From JBNAGF01 sp049801055 (GTDB lineage: Bacteria; Pseudomonadota; Alphaproteobacteria; Rhodobacterales; Rhodobacteraceae): a DNA stretch of 64,000 bases. The notes beneath the pieces are model-generated. The model was not told where the DNA came from. It did not search any database and saw only the letters and a list, made by a program, of their open reading frames with translations. How positions within the stretch are numbered: the stretch's first letter is position 1; the number at the start of each line of letters is the position of its first letter. The position numbers and the translations under genes were made by a program. Where the stretch lies: NCBI RefSeq assembly GCF_049801055.1, contig NZ_JBNAGF010000006.1, positions 219,199 to 283,198 on the forward strand, written 5' to 3'. Shown one piece after another: positions 16,568-25,478 of the stretch.

Positions 16568-17902
16568 ATGGCACAGGCCATGAAGATTGCGATTGTCGAC
16601 GACGAGCAGGATATGCGCCAGTCGATCAGCCAATGGCTGGCTTTGTCGGGCTACGACACCGAAACTTTTGCCAGCGCCGAGGATGCACTCAAGCAACTGG
16701 GACCGGACTATCCGGGTATCGTTATTTCCGACATCAAGATGCCGGGCATGGACGGTATGCAGTTTCTCAAGAAGCTGATGGGAAATGACAGCGCGCTTCC
16801 GGTGATCATGATCACCGGTCACGGCGATGTTCCGATGGCGGTCGAAGCAATGCGGGTCGGGGCGTTCGATTTCCTTGAAAAACCGTTCAGCCCGGATCGC
16901 ATGTCCGAACTGGCAAAGCGCGCCACGGTGGCGCGCCGGCTGACACTGGATAACCGGGCCCTGCGGCGAGAGCTGAGCGACGGCACCCAGATCATGAACA
17001 AGTTGATCGGCGCCAGCCCAGACATGGTGCGGTTGCGTGAGGATATTCTCGATCTCGGGCAGGCAGACGGCCATGTGCTGATCGACGGCGAAACCGGGAC
17101 CGGCAAGACTCTGGTGGCGCATGCGCTGCACGCCGTAGGCAGCCGGGCCGGCAAGAAGTTCGTTCTGGTTTCCTGTGCTGCACTTGAAGACGAGGCGCTG
17201 TCAAAGCGGCTGTTTGGGCCGATGCTGCCCGAAGATTCTCAGTTGCCTGCCATTGAGGAAGCACGCGGCGGTACTCTCGTTCTTGAGGATATCGAGGCGC
17301 TGTCCGATACATCTCAGGCCCGTCTGCTTTCTGTGATCAACCAGCAGGGCACTCCGGCCGAAACCCGGATCATTGCCATTTCCAACCTGCAGGAAGCTGG
17401 GAAAACCTGCGAGGACGCGCTGCGTCCGGACCTGTTTTACCGCCTCGCAGCCCTGCGTCTGACCATGCCACCGCTGCGCCAGCGCGGCGAGGATATCCTG
17501 ACGCTGTTCACGCGGCTGTCCGAACAGTTTGCCGAGGAATATGGCTGTGACGCTCCAAAGGTCAGCGCTCAGGAAGCGGCGCAATTGCTTCAGGCACCGT
17601 GGCCGGGCAATGTGCGGCAGCTGATCAATGTTGCGGAACGCGCGGTGCTGCAATCGCGGCGCGGCTCGGGCACCATCGCCTCGCTCTTGATGTCGGACCA
17701 TGAAGAGATGCAGCCGGTTATGACCACCGAGGGCAAACCCCTGAAAGAGTATGTCGAAGCGTTCGAGCGCATGCTGATCGACAACACGATGCGCCGCCAC
17801 AAGGGCTCGATCGCTTCGGTGATGGATGAACTGTGCCTGCCGCGTCGGACCTTGAACGAGAAAATGGCAAAATACGGCTTGCAGCGGGCCGACTACCTGT
17901 GA
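16568..17902 (+). CDS. dctD: DctD-type response regulator lacking the GAFTGA loop
   Basis: NtrC-family regulator partnered with DctB. In 444 residues: receiver domain (Asp55 in ISDIKMPG, Lys in EKPF), AAA+ domain with Walker A GETGTGKT (about 174-181), a modified Walker B (TLVLEDIEAL, where Leu-Asp-Glu-Ile is usual), intact sensor/arginine-finger block DLFYRLAALRL and PPLRQRGEDI, then a Fis-type helix-turn-helix (RRHKGSIASVMDEL...RTL). The segment between LSKRLFG and ARGGTLVL is only about 14 residues and has no GAFTGA sequence, the loop that contacts sigma-54. It is therefore unlikely to act as an ordinary sigma-54 activator. The pairing with dctB supports the name. Confidence 0.87.
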   Translation: MAQAMKIAIVDDEQDMRQSISQWLALSGYDTETFASAEDALKQLGPDYPGIVISDIKMPGMDGMQFLKKLMGNDSALPVIMITGHGDVPMAVEAMRVGAFDFLEKPFSPDRMSELAKRATVARRLTLDNRALRRELSDGTQIMNKLIGASPDMVRLREDILDLGQADGHVLIDGETGTGKTLVAHALHAVGSRAGKKFVLVSCAALEDEALSKRLFGPMLPEDSQLPAIEEARGGTLVLEDIEALSDTSQARLLSVINQQGTPAETRIIAISNLQEAGKTCEDALRPDLFYRLAALRLTMPPLRQRGEDILTLFTRLSEQFAEEYGCDAPKVSAQEAAQLLQAPWPGNVRQLINVAERAVLQSRRGSGTIASLLMSDHEEMQPVMTTEGKPLKEYVEAFERMLIDNTMRRHKGSIASVMDELCLPRRTLNEKMAKYGLQRADYL

Positions 17903-18091
17903 CTCAGCGCGCGGTTCTGGAAACGGTTCCGGGTAAAGCGGCCGAAATCAGCCGTTCCCCGGACAATCCGGACGCATGGGCGAGCTAAGGGCTAAATGCT
18001 GCAAATCAGGCTGTTTGGCAGGGCGTCGCCCCAATTTGGCACACTTTTAGCGTGTGCCAAGGATCTGCCTTTGCGTTTTGCCCATTGTCAT
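17903..18091. other. Intergenic region downstream of dctD
   Basis: No gene was recognised. It contains a perfect nine-base-pair hairpin, TTGGCACAC (18036-18044) / GTGTGCCAA (18052-18060), loop TTTTAGC, without a T-run. The left arm also resembles the -24 half of a sigma-54 promoter (TGGCAC), but the -12 half is TAGC rather than TTGC. The hairpin may end dctBD transcription by a factor-dependent route or be an operator for the promoter just downstream. Confidence 0.5.
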
Positions 18092-18121
18092 TTGACCGGA
18101 CTCTCCCTTAATGTGGATAAA
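18092..18121 (+). promoter_or_regulatory. Candidate sigma-70-type promoter for rne
   Basis: TTGACC (18092-18097), an 18-base spacer and GATAAA (18116-18121) fit a housekeeping promoter with a weak -10. Transcription from here would leave a leader of about 415 bases before the rne ATG. Confidence 0.4.
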
Positions 18122-18127
18122 CGGGCC

Positions 18128-18545
18128 TGCGCCAGATGCGCCAGAGGTCCGGATATTTGAGTTTCGCTGCTTCGGGTTTGAACCGGCAAGGAGCCGGCAG
18201 TCCGAAGCAGACCGATCACGCTCCCGATTGGGAGCATTGCAACGCCTTCGCTTGCGGGACACTCGCAGGTGAGAGGAATAAACGGGCAGGCGCCGGACAT
18301 ATTCGCGCCTGTCGGAGAAGAACCGCGATGACGCGCGCGCGCAACTTGAGCTTACGGGCAGGGGGCCGGATGGCCGAACCCTACGTGGCCGGACCCAATG
18401 TGGCCGGCTCTCCCGTAGCCGGTAATTGGCATGCGCCGTTCAATATCGCCCAGACAAGACACCCCGCCAAACGTAATCTCCCGAAATCACTGTGCCCGCC
18501 AGGGCGCAGGCGGCGAGCGCGTGTGGCGCGGTGCACCAAGGACAT
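18128..18545 (+). other. Long structured 5' leader of rne
   Basis: No conserved gene was found in this stretch. It holds several hairpins, for example GCTCCC (18220-18225) / GGGAGC (18230-18235) with loop GATT, and a four-unit tandem repeat of 15-base period with cores at 18370, 18385, 18400 and 18415 (ATGGCCGA, GTGGCCGG, GTGGCCGG, GTAGCCGG). Enterobacterial rne is autoregulated through a long leader that RNase E itself cleaves (established); similar control here is inferred from leader length and structure. Confidence 0.5.
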
Positions 18546-21530
18546 ATGGCTAAGAAAATGCTCATCGATGCCACCCACGCGGAGGAAACCCGCGTTGTGG
18601 TGGTCGACGGAAACAAGGTTGAGGAATTCGACTTTGAATCCGAAAATAAGCGCCAGCTTGCCGGCAACATCTATCTCGCCAAGGTAACACGGGTCGAACC
18701 GTCCCTTCAGGCAGCATTCGTTGACTACGGTGGAAACCGACACGGGTTTCTCGCCTTTTCCGAGATCCATCCGGACTATTATCAGATCCCGGTCGCTGAC
18801 CGCGAAGCACTGATGGAAGAAGAGCGCGCCCACGCCGAAGCGATGCGCGCGCGGGACGAGGAAGAAGAAGCCAAGCCCGGCAAGTCGCGCCGGTCCCGGT
18901 CTCGCCGGGGCAAGGGCGACGCAAAGGCTGACAAAAAGGCTGAAATGAAATCCGAAACCCTGGCCGAGGGGTTGAAATCCGATGATGCGGTCGAGACCCT
19001 CGAGGTCGAAATCCGTGGCATGGAAACCATCGATCTGGACGGGACCGAAATCGCCGAAGGTGCCGATCCGCGTGATGTGCCCGAAGGCAGCTCGCCGATG
19101 GAAACCGTGGCCGACACTCCGGTGGAAGAGCCCGAAGATAACGGGGCTGCGCAGGGTGATGACGGTGCCGACGCAGCGAAACAGGCCGTTTCGGGTGACG
19201 GCGAAAAAGACGCCGCACCGGAAGCCTCTGTTTCGGATGATGCTGCCGACAGCACAGAAGACGGCGAACCAGTTGTAGCCGAGACTGCGGCGGAAGATGA
19301 TTCCAGGGCAGAAGATGTTGCCGAGGGCGACGCCGAAGCCAAACCAGCCGAAGCCGGTGCAGAGGAATCCGCATCAGACGAGGCCGACAAAACGACCGCG
19401 AAAGAGGCCGAAGCCGAGGATGAAGATGCCCCGCAGCGGGCCGACGCGACCTCGAAGGATGACAGCATCGAATCCGTCGCCGACGAGGATGACAGCGAAG
19501 ACATTCGCCCGCCGCGCAAACCGCGCGCGCGCCGCTACAAGATCCAGGAGGTCATCAAGGTCCGGCAGGTTCTGCTGGTGCAGGTGGTCAAAGAAGAGCG
19601 CGGCAACAAAGGGGCTGCGCTGACAACTTATCTGTCGCTGGCTGGTCGTTACTGCGTTCTTATGCCCAACACCGCGCGCGGTGGCGGCATTTCCCGCAAG
19701 ATCACCAATGCCACCGATCGCAAAAAACTCAAGGACATCGCCGCCGAAATCGACGTGCCGACCGGCGCGGGTCTTATCGTGCGCACTGCCGGGGCCAAGC
19801 GGACAAAGGCCGAAATCAAGCGGGACTACGAATACCTTCAGCGGCTCTGGGAACAGATCCGCGAATTGACGCTGAAATCGATTGCCCCCGCCAAGATCTA
19901 TGAAGAGGGCGACCTGATCAAACGCTCGATCCGCGATCTGTACAGCCGCGAGATCGACGAAGTGCTGGTCGAAGGTGAGCGCGGATATCGTACGGCCAAG
20001 GACTTCATGAAGATGATCATGCCGTCCCACGCCAAGAACGTGCAGCAATACTCAGGCGGTTTGCCGCTGTTTGCGCGTTATCAGGTCGAAAGCTATCTCA
20101 GCTCGATGTTCAACCCGACGGTTCAGCTGAAATCCGGCGGCTACATCGTGATCGGTGTGACCGAGGCACTGGTGGCCATCGACGTGAACTCGGGCCGCGC
20201 CACCAAGGAAGCCTCGATCGAGGAAACCGCACTCAAGACCAATCTGGAGGCGGCCGAGGAAGTGGCCCGCCAGCTTCGGTTGCGCGACCTCGCAGGCTTG
20301 ATCGTGATCGACTTCATCGACATGGACGAGCGCAAGAACAACACCGCCGTCGAAAAGCGGATGAAGGACAAGCTCAAGACCGACCGCGCTCGCATTCAGG
20401 TGGGTCGGATCAGCGGTTTTGGTCTGATGGAGATGTCGCGTCAACGTCTGCGCCCGGGTATGATCGAGGCCACGACCCAGCCTTGCCCGTCCTGCCACGG
20501 GACCGGACTGATCCGGTCGGATGACAACATGGCGTTGTCGATCCTGCGTCAGATCGAGGAGGAGGGCACTCGCGGCCGCTCGCGCGAGGTATTGGTGCGC
20601 TGCCCCGTGACCATTGCCAACTTCCTGATGAACCAGAAACGCGAGCATATCGCCCAGATCGAGGCCCGCTATGGTCTGTCGATCCGGATCGAAGGTGATG
20701 TGCATCTTGTCAGCCCGGATTTCTCGCTTGAAAAGTTCAAGACAGCAACGCGTGTGGTGCCCGAGGCCACCGCGCCTGTGGTGTCGGTCGATACCCGGTT
20801 GATGGAGCAGATCGACGCCGACGAAGAGGCGCCCGCCGAGGAGGTGTCTGAGACACCCGAGGGAGACGCGAAACCCAAGCGCAAGCGTCGCCGTCGCCGG
20901 CGCAAGTCCAAGGCCGCTCAGGATGAGAATGGGGGCGATACGGCCTCCGAGAACGGCGCGGAGGCAGGGGCTGAGGCGTCCGAAGACGTATCGGCAGAGG
21001 GTGCCACCGCCGACGAGGCAGAGGCTCCGGAGGCCGAAGTAACCGAAAAGCCCGCCAAGAAAACACGCACCCGGACCCGCAGCCGGTCGCGGTCTCGCAA
21101 GAAGGCCAGCGAAGCGGAGGAAGTCCCCGCGGAAGAGGCCGCAGACGCCGCTTCGGAAACGCCCGCCGAAGAAACAGGTGCGGAACGGGCCGAAGAAGAA
21201 GCCAAGGAGAAAGCCGGTGAAATCGGCGACGCGGTTTCGGCTTCGGCAGAGGATCAGGCCGAGGCAACAGCCACTGAAGCGCCGGTTGAAGCCACGTCCG
21301 AGAGCGCCCCGGAAGAAGCCGCACCAGCCGAGGTCATTACGGCCGAAGTGCAGGCTGAACCCGCAGCCGAAGAACCGGTTTCTGTAGTTGCCTCGGCAGA
21401 GGAGCCGTTCGCAAACGGAACGGCTGTTGACGAGGGGACGGAACCGGAACTCGAAACGGTGTCCGCCGAGCCGGAAACACCGGATCCTTCCAAGCCGAAA
21501 CGTCGTGGCTGGTGGTCGATCGGTCGCTGA
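18546..21530 (+). CDS. rne: Ribonuclease E
   Basis: Endoribonuclease that starts mRNA decay and processes stable RNAs, the scaffold of the degradosome. The 994-residue protein starts AKKMLIDATHAEETRV, with an S1 domain interrupted by a Glu/Asp/Ala-rich insert (about residues 95-325). It resumes at YKIQEVIKVRQVLLVQV, followed by the DNase I-like catalytic core with VAIDVNSG and VIDFIDM (metal-binding aspartates) and the Zn-link CPSCHGTG (about 647-654). The C-terminal third is low complexity: acidic/Ala stretches alternate with basic KRKRRRRRRK and RTRSRSRSRKK blocks, probably for RNA and partner binding, ending WWSIGR. The ATG at 18546 was chosen over the frame start at 18492 because it gives the family N-terminus. 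Confidence 0.95.
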   Translation: MAKKMLIDATHAEETRVVVVDGNKVEEFDFESENKRQLAGNIYLAKVTRVEPSLQAAFVDYGGNRHGFLAFSEIHPDYYQIPVADREALMEEERAHAEAMRARDEEEEAKPGKSRRSRSRRGKGDAKADKKAEMKSETLAEGLKSDDAVETLEVEIRGMETIDLDGTEIAEGADPRDVPEGSSPMETVADTPVEEPEDNGAAQGDDGADAAKQAVSGDGEKDAAPEASVSDDAADSTEDGEPVVAETAAEDDSRAEDVAEGDAEAKPAEAGAEESASDEADKTTAKEAEAEDEDAPQRADATSKDDSIESVADEDDSEDIRPPRKPRARRYKIQEVIKVRQVLLVQVVKEERGNKGAALTTYLSLAGRYCVLMPNTARGGGISRKITNATDRKKLKDIAAEIDVPTGAGLIVRTAGAKRTKAEIKRDYEYLQRLWEQIRELTLKSIAPAKIYEEGDLIKRSIRDLYSREIDEVLVEGERGYRTAKDFMKMIMPSHAKNVQQYSGGLPLFARYQVESYLSSMFNPTVQLKSGGYIVIGVTEALVAIDVNSGRATKEASIEETALKTNLEAAEEVARQLRLRDLAGLIVIDFIDMDERKNNTAVEKRMKDKLKTDRARIQVGRISGFGLMEMSRQRLRPGMIEATTQPCPSCHGTGLIRSDDNMALSILRQIEEEGTRGRSREVLVRCPVTIANFLMNQKREHIAQIEARYGLSIRIEGDVHLVSPDFSLEKFKTATRVVPEATAPVVSVDTRLMEQIDADEEAPAEEVSETPEGDAKPKRKRRRRRRKSKAAQDENGGDTASENGAEAGAEASEDVSAEGATADEAEAPEAEVTEKPAKKTRTRTRSRSRSRKKASEAEEVPAEEAADAASETPAEETGAERAEEEAKEKAGEIGDAVSASAEDQAEATATEAPVEATSESAPEEAAPAEVITAEVQAEPAAEEPVSVVASAEEPFANGTAVDEGTEPELETVSAEPETPDPSKPKRRGWWSIGR

Positions 21531-21546
21531 AGTAAATCACATTCAG

Positions 21547-21580
21547 ATCGGGCGGGCCTGTCAGGGCGCGCCCGATTTCG
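21547..21580 (+). terminator. Terminator-like hairpin after rne
   Basis: ATCGGGCG (21547-21554) / CGCCCGAT (21569-21576), extended by an inner CCT/AGG, followed by the moderately T-rich TTCGTT. It lies 16 bases after the rne stop and 50 bases before the end of the convergent TusA-like gene. Confidence 0.55.
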
Positions 21581-21628
21581 TTCGTGACAACAGTTCTGTG
21601 GGCGCGCTTTCGGGGCAGGGTGACCGGC

Positions 21629-21862
21629 TTAGCTGCCTTTGCGGATAAGGTAAATCTGCTGCCCGGAGTCTTCGCTCTGCGATATCAGTTCATGTCCGGC
21701 TTCGGTACAGAAATGTGGCACGTCAATGATCGCAGCCGGATCGTCGGCCAGCATTCTTAGAACAGCGCCATCGGGCAGGGATTTCAACCGTTTGCGGGCC
21801 TTAAGAACAGGCAGCGGGCATAACAGTCCCAATGCGTCCAGCGTTTCGGTGATCTCGGTCAT
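21629..21862 (-). CDS. TusA/SirA-family sulfurtransferase
   Basis: A 77-residue protein of the TusA fold with the signature LLCPLPVLKARKRL, whose cysteine carries persulfide sulfur in tRNA thiolation or sulfur-relay pathways (family knowledge). Size and the C-terminal Ile-Tyr-Leu-Ile-Arg-Lys strand fit. The start at 21862 gives MTEITETLDALGLLCPLPV. The frame is open upstream to 21943 without family sequence. It is divergent from ccdA, 93 bases away. Which sulfur pathway it serves cannot be told from the context. Confidence 0.85.
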   Translation of the reverse strand: MTEITETLDALGLLCPLPVLKARKRLKSLPDGAVLRMLADDPAAIIDVPHFCTEAGHELISQSEDSGQQIYLIRKGS

Positions 21863-21955
21863 GGCTCGCAGATAGGACGGATTTGTTCCCCTGTCCACAG
21901 GGTTGTGACTGCTTGCCGCGTGACGTGCCCGCGACAATGGCATATGTGCGATACT

Positions 21956-22708
21956 ATGTTCGGAATCGATATCATCGACGCGGCCTTGCTGCCTGCCATG
22001 ATCGTGGCCCTCATGGCCGGGGTCATCAGTTTCCTGTCACCTTGCGTTCTTCCGATCGTGCCGCCGTATCTTGCCTATATGAGCGGTGTATCGGTCAGTG
22101 AGCTGAGCGAAGGGGAAGGGGCCGCCAACAAGGCGTTGGGCCCGGCGGTTTTCTTTGTTCTGGGCCTGTCGACCGTTTTCCTGTTTCTGGGGTTCACCGC
22201 TTCGGCGATCGGCACCGTGTTTTTGCAGTACCAATCCACGTTCAACACCCTTGCCGGGCTGTTGGTGATGATCTTTGGCGCGCATTTTGTCGGGGTCTAC
22301 CGGATCGGGTTTCTGGACCGCGAGGCACGCATCGACGTGGGCGACCGGGGTGGAAGTGCCTTTGGTGCCTACATTCTCGGCCTCGCTTTTGCCTTTGGAT
22401 GGACCCCCTGTATCGGGCCGCAGCTGGGCGCGATCCTGTCGATGGCGGCCTCTGAGGCGTCGGTGACCCGTGGCACGCTCCTGCTGGCGGTCTATGCGAT
22501 GGGGCTGGGTATTCCGTTTCTGCTTGTGGCTGCATTCCTGCCGCGCCTGACCGGGCTGATGGGCTGGATGAAGCGTCACATGGAGCAGATCGAGCGGGTC
22601 ATGGGGCTGCTGTTGTGGACCATTGGCCTGCTGATGCTGACCGGCGGTTTTTCGGCCTTTTCCTACTGGCTGCTCGAAACCTTCCCGGCACTGGCCACGT
22701 TGGGCTGA
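21956..22708 (+). CDS. ccdA: Cytochrome c biogenesis protein CcdA
   Basis: Inner-membrane electron carrier that passes reducing power from thioredoxin to periplasmic thiol proteins used in cytochrome c maturation. The 250-residue protein has six transmembrane helices and the paired cysteine motifs SPCVLPIVPPYLAYMSG and GWTPCIGP. The start at 21956 (MFGIDIIDAALLPAMI) was preferred; an in-frame ATG at 21944 is possible. It fits functionally with the ccm genes 12 kb away but is a separate transcription unit. Confidence 0.92.
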   Translation: MFGIDIIDAALLPAMIVALMAGVISFLSPCVLPIVPPYLAYMSGVSVSELSEGEGAANKALGPAVFFVLGLSTVFLFLGFTASAIGTVFLQYQSTFNTLAGLLVMIFGAHFVGVYRIGFLDREARIDVGDRGGSAFGAYILGLAFAFGWTPCIGPQLGAILSMAASEASVTRGTLLLAVYAMGLGIPFLLVAAFLPRLTGLMGWMKRHMEQIERVMGLLLWTIGLLMLTGGFSAFSYWLLETFPALATLG

Positions 22709-22869
22709 AACGGCTGACCCATCCGGGATGGTGGCACCATGCTCACGATCCGCTGAAAGGGCAGGACAGCCAAGAAAAACGAGCGGAACTCTCTCCGGGT
22801 CTTACTCTTGCCCGAATGCTGCGCTAGCCTCTGCCTAACGAGGCGAAAGACCCGGCGAGGCGTTTAGGA

Positions 22870-24117
22870 ATGAGCGGTCAGTCGCAACTGCTGAAGGAAA
22901 GGGATGCCGAACGACAGGTGCGGCGGCGCCGGGTGTTCTACATTCCGGGCTATGATCCCATCCATCCGCGCCGTTACCGCGAGCTCTACCGCAAGGAAGG
23001 GGCGGCGCAGGCAAAGATCTCGGGGTATCAGATCGACCTGAAACCCAAGACCACGAAGGGTCCATACGGCTGGCACGTGACCTCGAGGCAGCACGGGAAG
23101 GAAACTGACACCGACGTCGACGTGCTGGTCTGGTCCGACATTGTCCGGGGCAGCATGTCCAACACCATACCTGCCACATATCTTCAAATGCTGCGCACGG
23201 CCTGGTGCTACATCGGTTCGGGGGCGCTGTGGCGCTTGATGCGGCTCAGAAAGGGCCCGGTCATCGCGGCGCTTTATCCGGTTGGTGCACTGATCCTGCA
23301 GGCGCTGCTGGCTGTTCTGCTGGCATGGGGCGTGGCACGGGCGGTGGCATTGATTCCACTGCCCCTCATGTCTTTGGCGGGGCTGGTTCTCGGGGGCGGG
23401 GCGGGTATCGCCCTTCTCAGATGGTTCCGGGTGCGGGATGGAAAGTTCTTTATTTACTACCTGATGCACGACTATGCCTATTCAGCCCAGTTCAGGGGCG
23501 CCAATCCACCCGAGCTTGAGGTGCGAATGGCAGAGTTCACAGAGCAGATCGCCGAGGCGTTGCAGAGTGAGGTGGATGAGGTTCTGGTGGTTGGTCATTC
23601 TTCAGGTGCCCATGTTGGGGTTTCGGTTCTGGCCGATCTGATCCGATCCGGGCGGGTGTCTGAAGATGGACCTGTGCTTTCCTTCCTGTCTTTGGGGCAG
23701 GTGGTGCCGATGGTCTCGTTCCTGCCCGACGCACACCGGATCAGGGCGGATCTGCAGTTCCTGTCGGGGCGAAATGAACTGGCTTGGGTCGATGTCTCGG
23801 CCCCCGGCGACGGCTGCGCCTTTGCGCTTTGTGATCCGGTCGGCGTCAGCGGTGTGGCCCCGGAAGGCAAGCATTGGCCATTGGTGATTTCGGCCGCCTT
23901 CACCCAGACGCTGAGCCCCGAGCGCTGGAAAGAACTGCGCTGGCGCTTCTTCCGGCTTCATTTTCAATATCTCTGCGCTTTCGACCAGCCCGGAGATTAT
24001 GACTATTTCCGGATCACCGCAGGGCCACGGGTGCTGGGGGATCGGTATGCCGGGCGCGCGCCGTCGAAATCCCGGATCACGAAAACCGTGTCAAAGTTCA
24101 CTTCGGTGGCACCGTGA
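22870..24117 (+). CDS. Membrane-associated alpha/beta-hydrolase-like protein, function unknown
   Basis: A 415-residue protein. An N-terminal cytosolic part begins with a basic stretch and VFYIPGYDP (a strand-loop typical of the start of alpha/beta hydrolase folds). Two adjacent hydrophobic segments follow (about 136-158 and 160-178). The C-terminal half holds VLVVGHSSGAHVG, a nucleophile elbow with candidate Ser244. A late histidine (GKHWPL) could complete a triad. No specific family was recognised. Its stop overlaps the GTG start of the P450 gene by four bases (GTGA), so the two are translated together and probably act on the same lipid-like or hydrophobic substrate (inference). Confidence 0.6.
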   Translation: MSGQSQLLKERDAERQVRRRRVFYIPGYDPIHPRRYRELYRKEGAAQAKISGYQIDLKPKTTKGPYGWHVTSRQHGKETDTDVDVLVWSDIVRGSMSNTIPATYLQMLRTAWCYIGSGALWRLMRLRKGPVIAALYPVGALILQALLAVLLAWGVARAVALIPLPLMSLAGLVLGGGAGIALLRWFRVRDGKFFIYYLMHDYAYSAQFRGANPPELEVRMAEFTEQIAEALQSEVDEVLVVGHSSGAHVGVSVLADLIRSGRVSEDGPVLSFLSLGQVVPMVSFLPDAHRIRADLQFLSGRNELAWVDVSAPGDGCAFALCDPVGVSGVAPEGKHWPLVISAAFTQTLSPERWKELRWRFFRLHFQYLCAFDQPGDYDYFRITAGPRVLGDRYAGRAPSKSRITKTVSKFTSVAP

Positions 24118-25478
24118 CTGCACCTTTGCCTCCGAAACCGCCCGCGCGGCCGGACAAGGTTTCGCTTTTGCGATACCTGCGGCTGTTTCGCGACGATATC
24201 CTGTCCGCCCAGCCAGCAAAACTCTATCGCGCCTGGATGGCCGAGTTTCGGACGCCGTTTTTTCGGTCTTTTCTGCTGAATCAGCCCGATCTGATCCAGA
24301 CCGTGCTCAAGGAGCGGCCCGATGATTTTCCCAAATCTGGTCGGGTCAGCGAAGGGCTGCGTCCGCTGCTGGGTAATTCGGTCTTTCTGACCAATGGTGA
24401 AACATGGAAACGGCAGCGGCGCATCATCGACCCGGCATTTGAGGGTGGGCGGCTGAAGGATACTTTTCCTGCCATGTGGGCCGCGTCCGAGGCGGCGGTT
24501 GGGCGGCTGGCACAAGCGGGCGAGACAGTTGAGATCGAAGAGGTCACAAGCCACGCGGCAGCGGACGTGATCTTTCGCACCCTGTTCTCAATCCCGATCG
24601 AACATGAGGTCGCCGCGCAGGTCTTTGCCCGGTTTCGCGCCTACCAGCGGGCGCAGCCGATCCTGAACATCGCGGCCTTTGTGCCTCTGCCCCGCTGGAT
24701 GCCGCGGTTTCATTCCCGCGAAACGCGGGCCAATGCAGCCAAAATCCGGGGTCTGATCGCACATCTGACAGCCGAGCGCATGAAGGCAATCACCGCAGGC
24801 GCGGCCCCGGACGATCTGGCCACAAAGATCATGACCACGGCGGACCCCGAGACCGGAGAACGCTTTGACACCGATGAGATGGTCGATCAGGTGGCGATCT
24901 TTTTCTTGGCGGGACATGAAACTTCGGCTTCGGCACTGGCCTGGACGCTCTACCTGATGGCGCTTTACCCGGAGTGGCAGGAGCGGCTGGCACAAGAGGC
25001 AGAGCAGCTTGGTGCTGGCGAGCCGGGCTTTGCCGTGATGTCAAAACTGCGCCTCAGCCGCGACGTGTTCCGCGAGGCGCTGCGGCTCTATCCGCCGGTG
25101 CCGATGATGGTCCGTCAGGCAAGCTGCCCCGAGCGGTTCCGCGACCGCGACATTCCCAACGGTGCGCAGCTAGTGCTGAGCCCGTGGCATCTGCATCGCC
25201 ACGAACGGCTCTGGGATAACCCCGATGGATTCGACCCGACCCGCTGGCAGACCGAGAACGGAAAAACATGCCAGCGCACGGCCTATATGCCGTTTTCTGC
25301 AGGTCCACGTGTGTGCACCGGTGCAGGGTTTGCTATGGTCGAAGGCCCGCTGATCCTGTCGATGCTGTTGCGCCGCTTCCGATTCGAGCGCATCGAGGGG
25401 CGTGACCCGGTTCCGGTGGCCCACCTTACGGTCCGCGCAAAGGATGGCATCTGGTTGCGGGTGATGCCGCGCAACTGA
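24114..25478 (+). CDS. Cytochrome P450
   Basis: A 454-residue soluble-type P450. Seen: the WKRQRRIIDPAF C-helix block, the I-helix oxygen-activation motif LAGHETSASAL, the K-helix ExxR (EALR), and the heme-ligand loop FSAGPRVCTGAGFAM with Cys401. The architecture resembles CYP4/CYP102-like fatty-acid or terpenoid hydroxylases, but the substrate is not inferable. GTG start overlaps the stop of the upstream hydrolase gene. No ferredoxin or reductase gene is adjacent, so electrons must come from proteins encoded elsewhere. Confidence 0.92.
   Translation: MTAPLPPKPPARPDKVSLLRYLRLFRDDILSAQPAKLYRAWMAEFRTPFFRSFLLNQPDLIQTVLKERPDDFPKSGRVSEGLRPLLGNSVFLTNGETWKRQRRIIDPAFEGGRLKDTFPAMWAASEAAVGRLAQAGETVEIEEVTSHAAADVIFRTLFSIPIEHEVAAQVFARFRAYQRAQPILNIAAFVPLPRWMPRFHSRETRANAAKIRGLIAHLTAERMKAITAGAAPDDLATKIMTTADPETGERFDTDEMVDQVAIFFLAGHETSASALAWTLYLMALYPEWQERLAQEAEQLGAGEPGFAVMSKLRLSRDVFREALRLYPPVPMMVRQASCPERFRDRDIPNGAQLVLSPWHLHRHERLWDNPDGFDPTRWQTENGKTCQRTAYMPFSAGPRVCTGAGFAMVEGPLILSMLLRRFRFERIEGRDPVPVAHLTVRAKDGIWLRVMPRN

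Noticed and set aside
18136..18687. Plus-strand frame of 183 codons across the rne leader and 5' rne
   Set aside because: No conserved domain and it overlaps rne in another frame. Only the repeat part (18370-18424) is kept as an observation.
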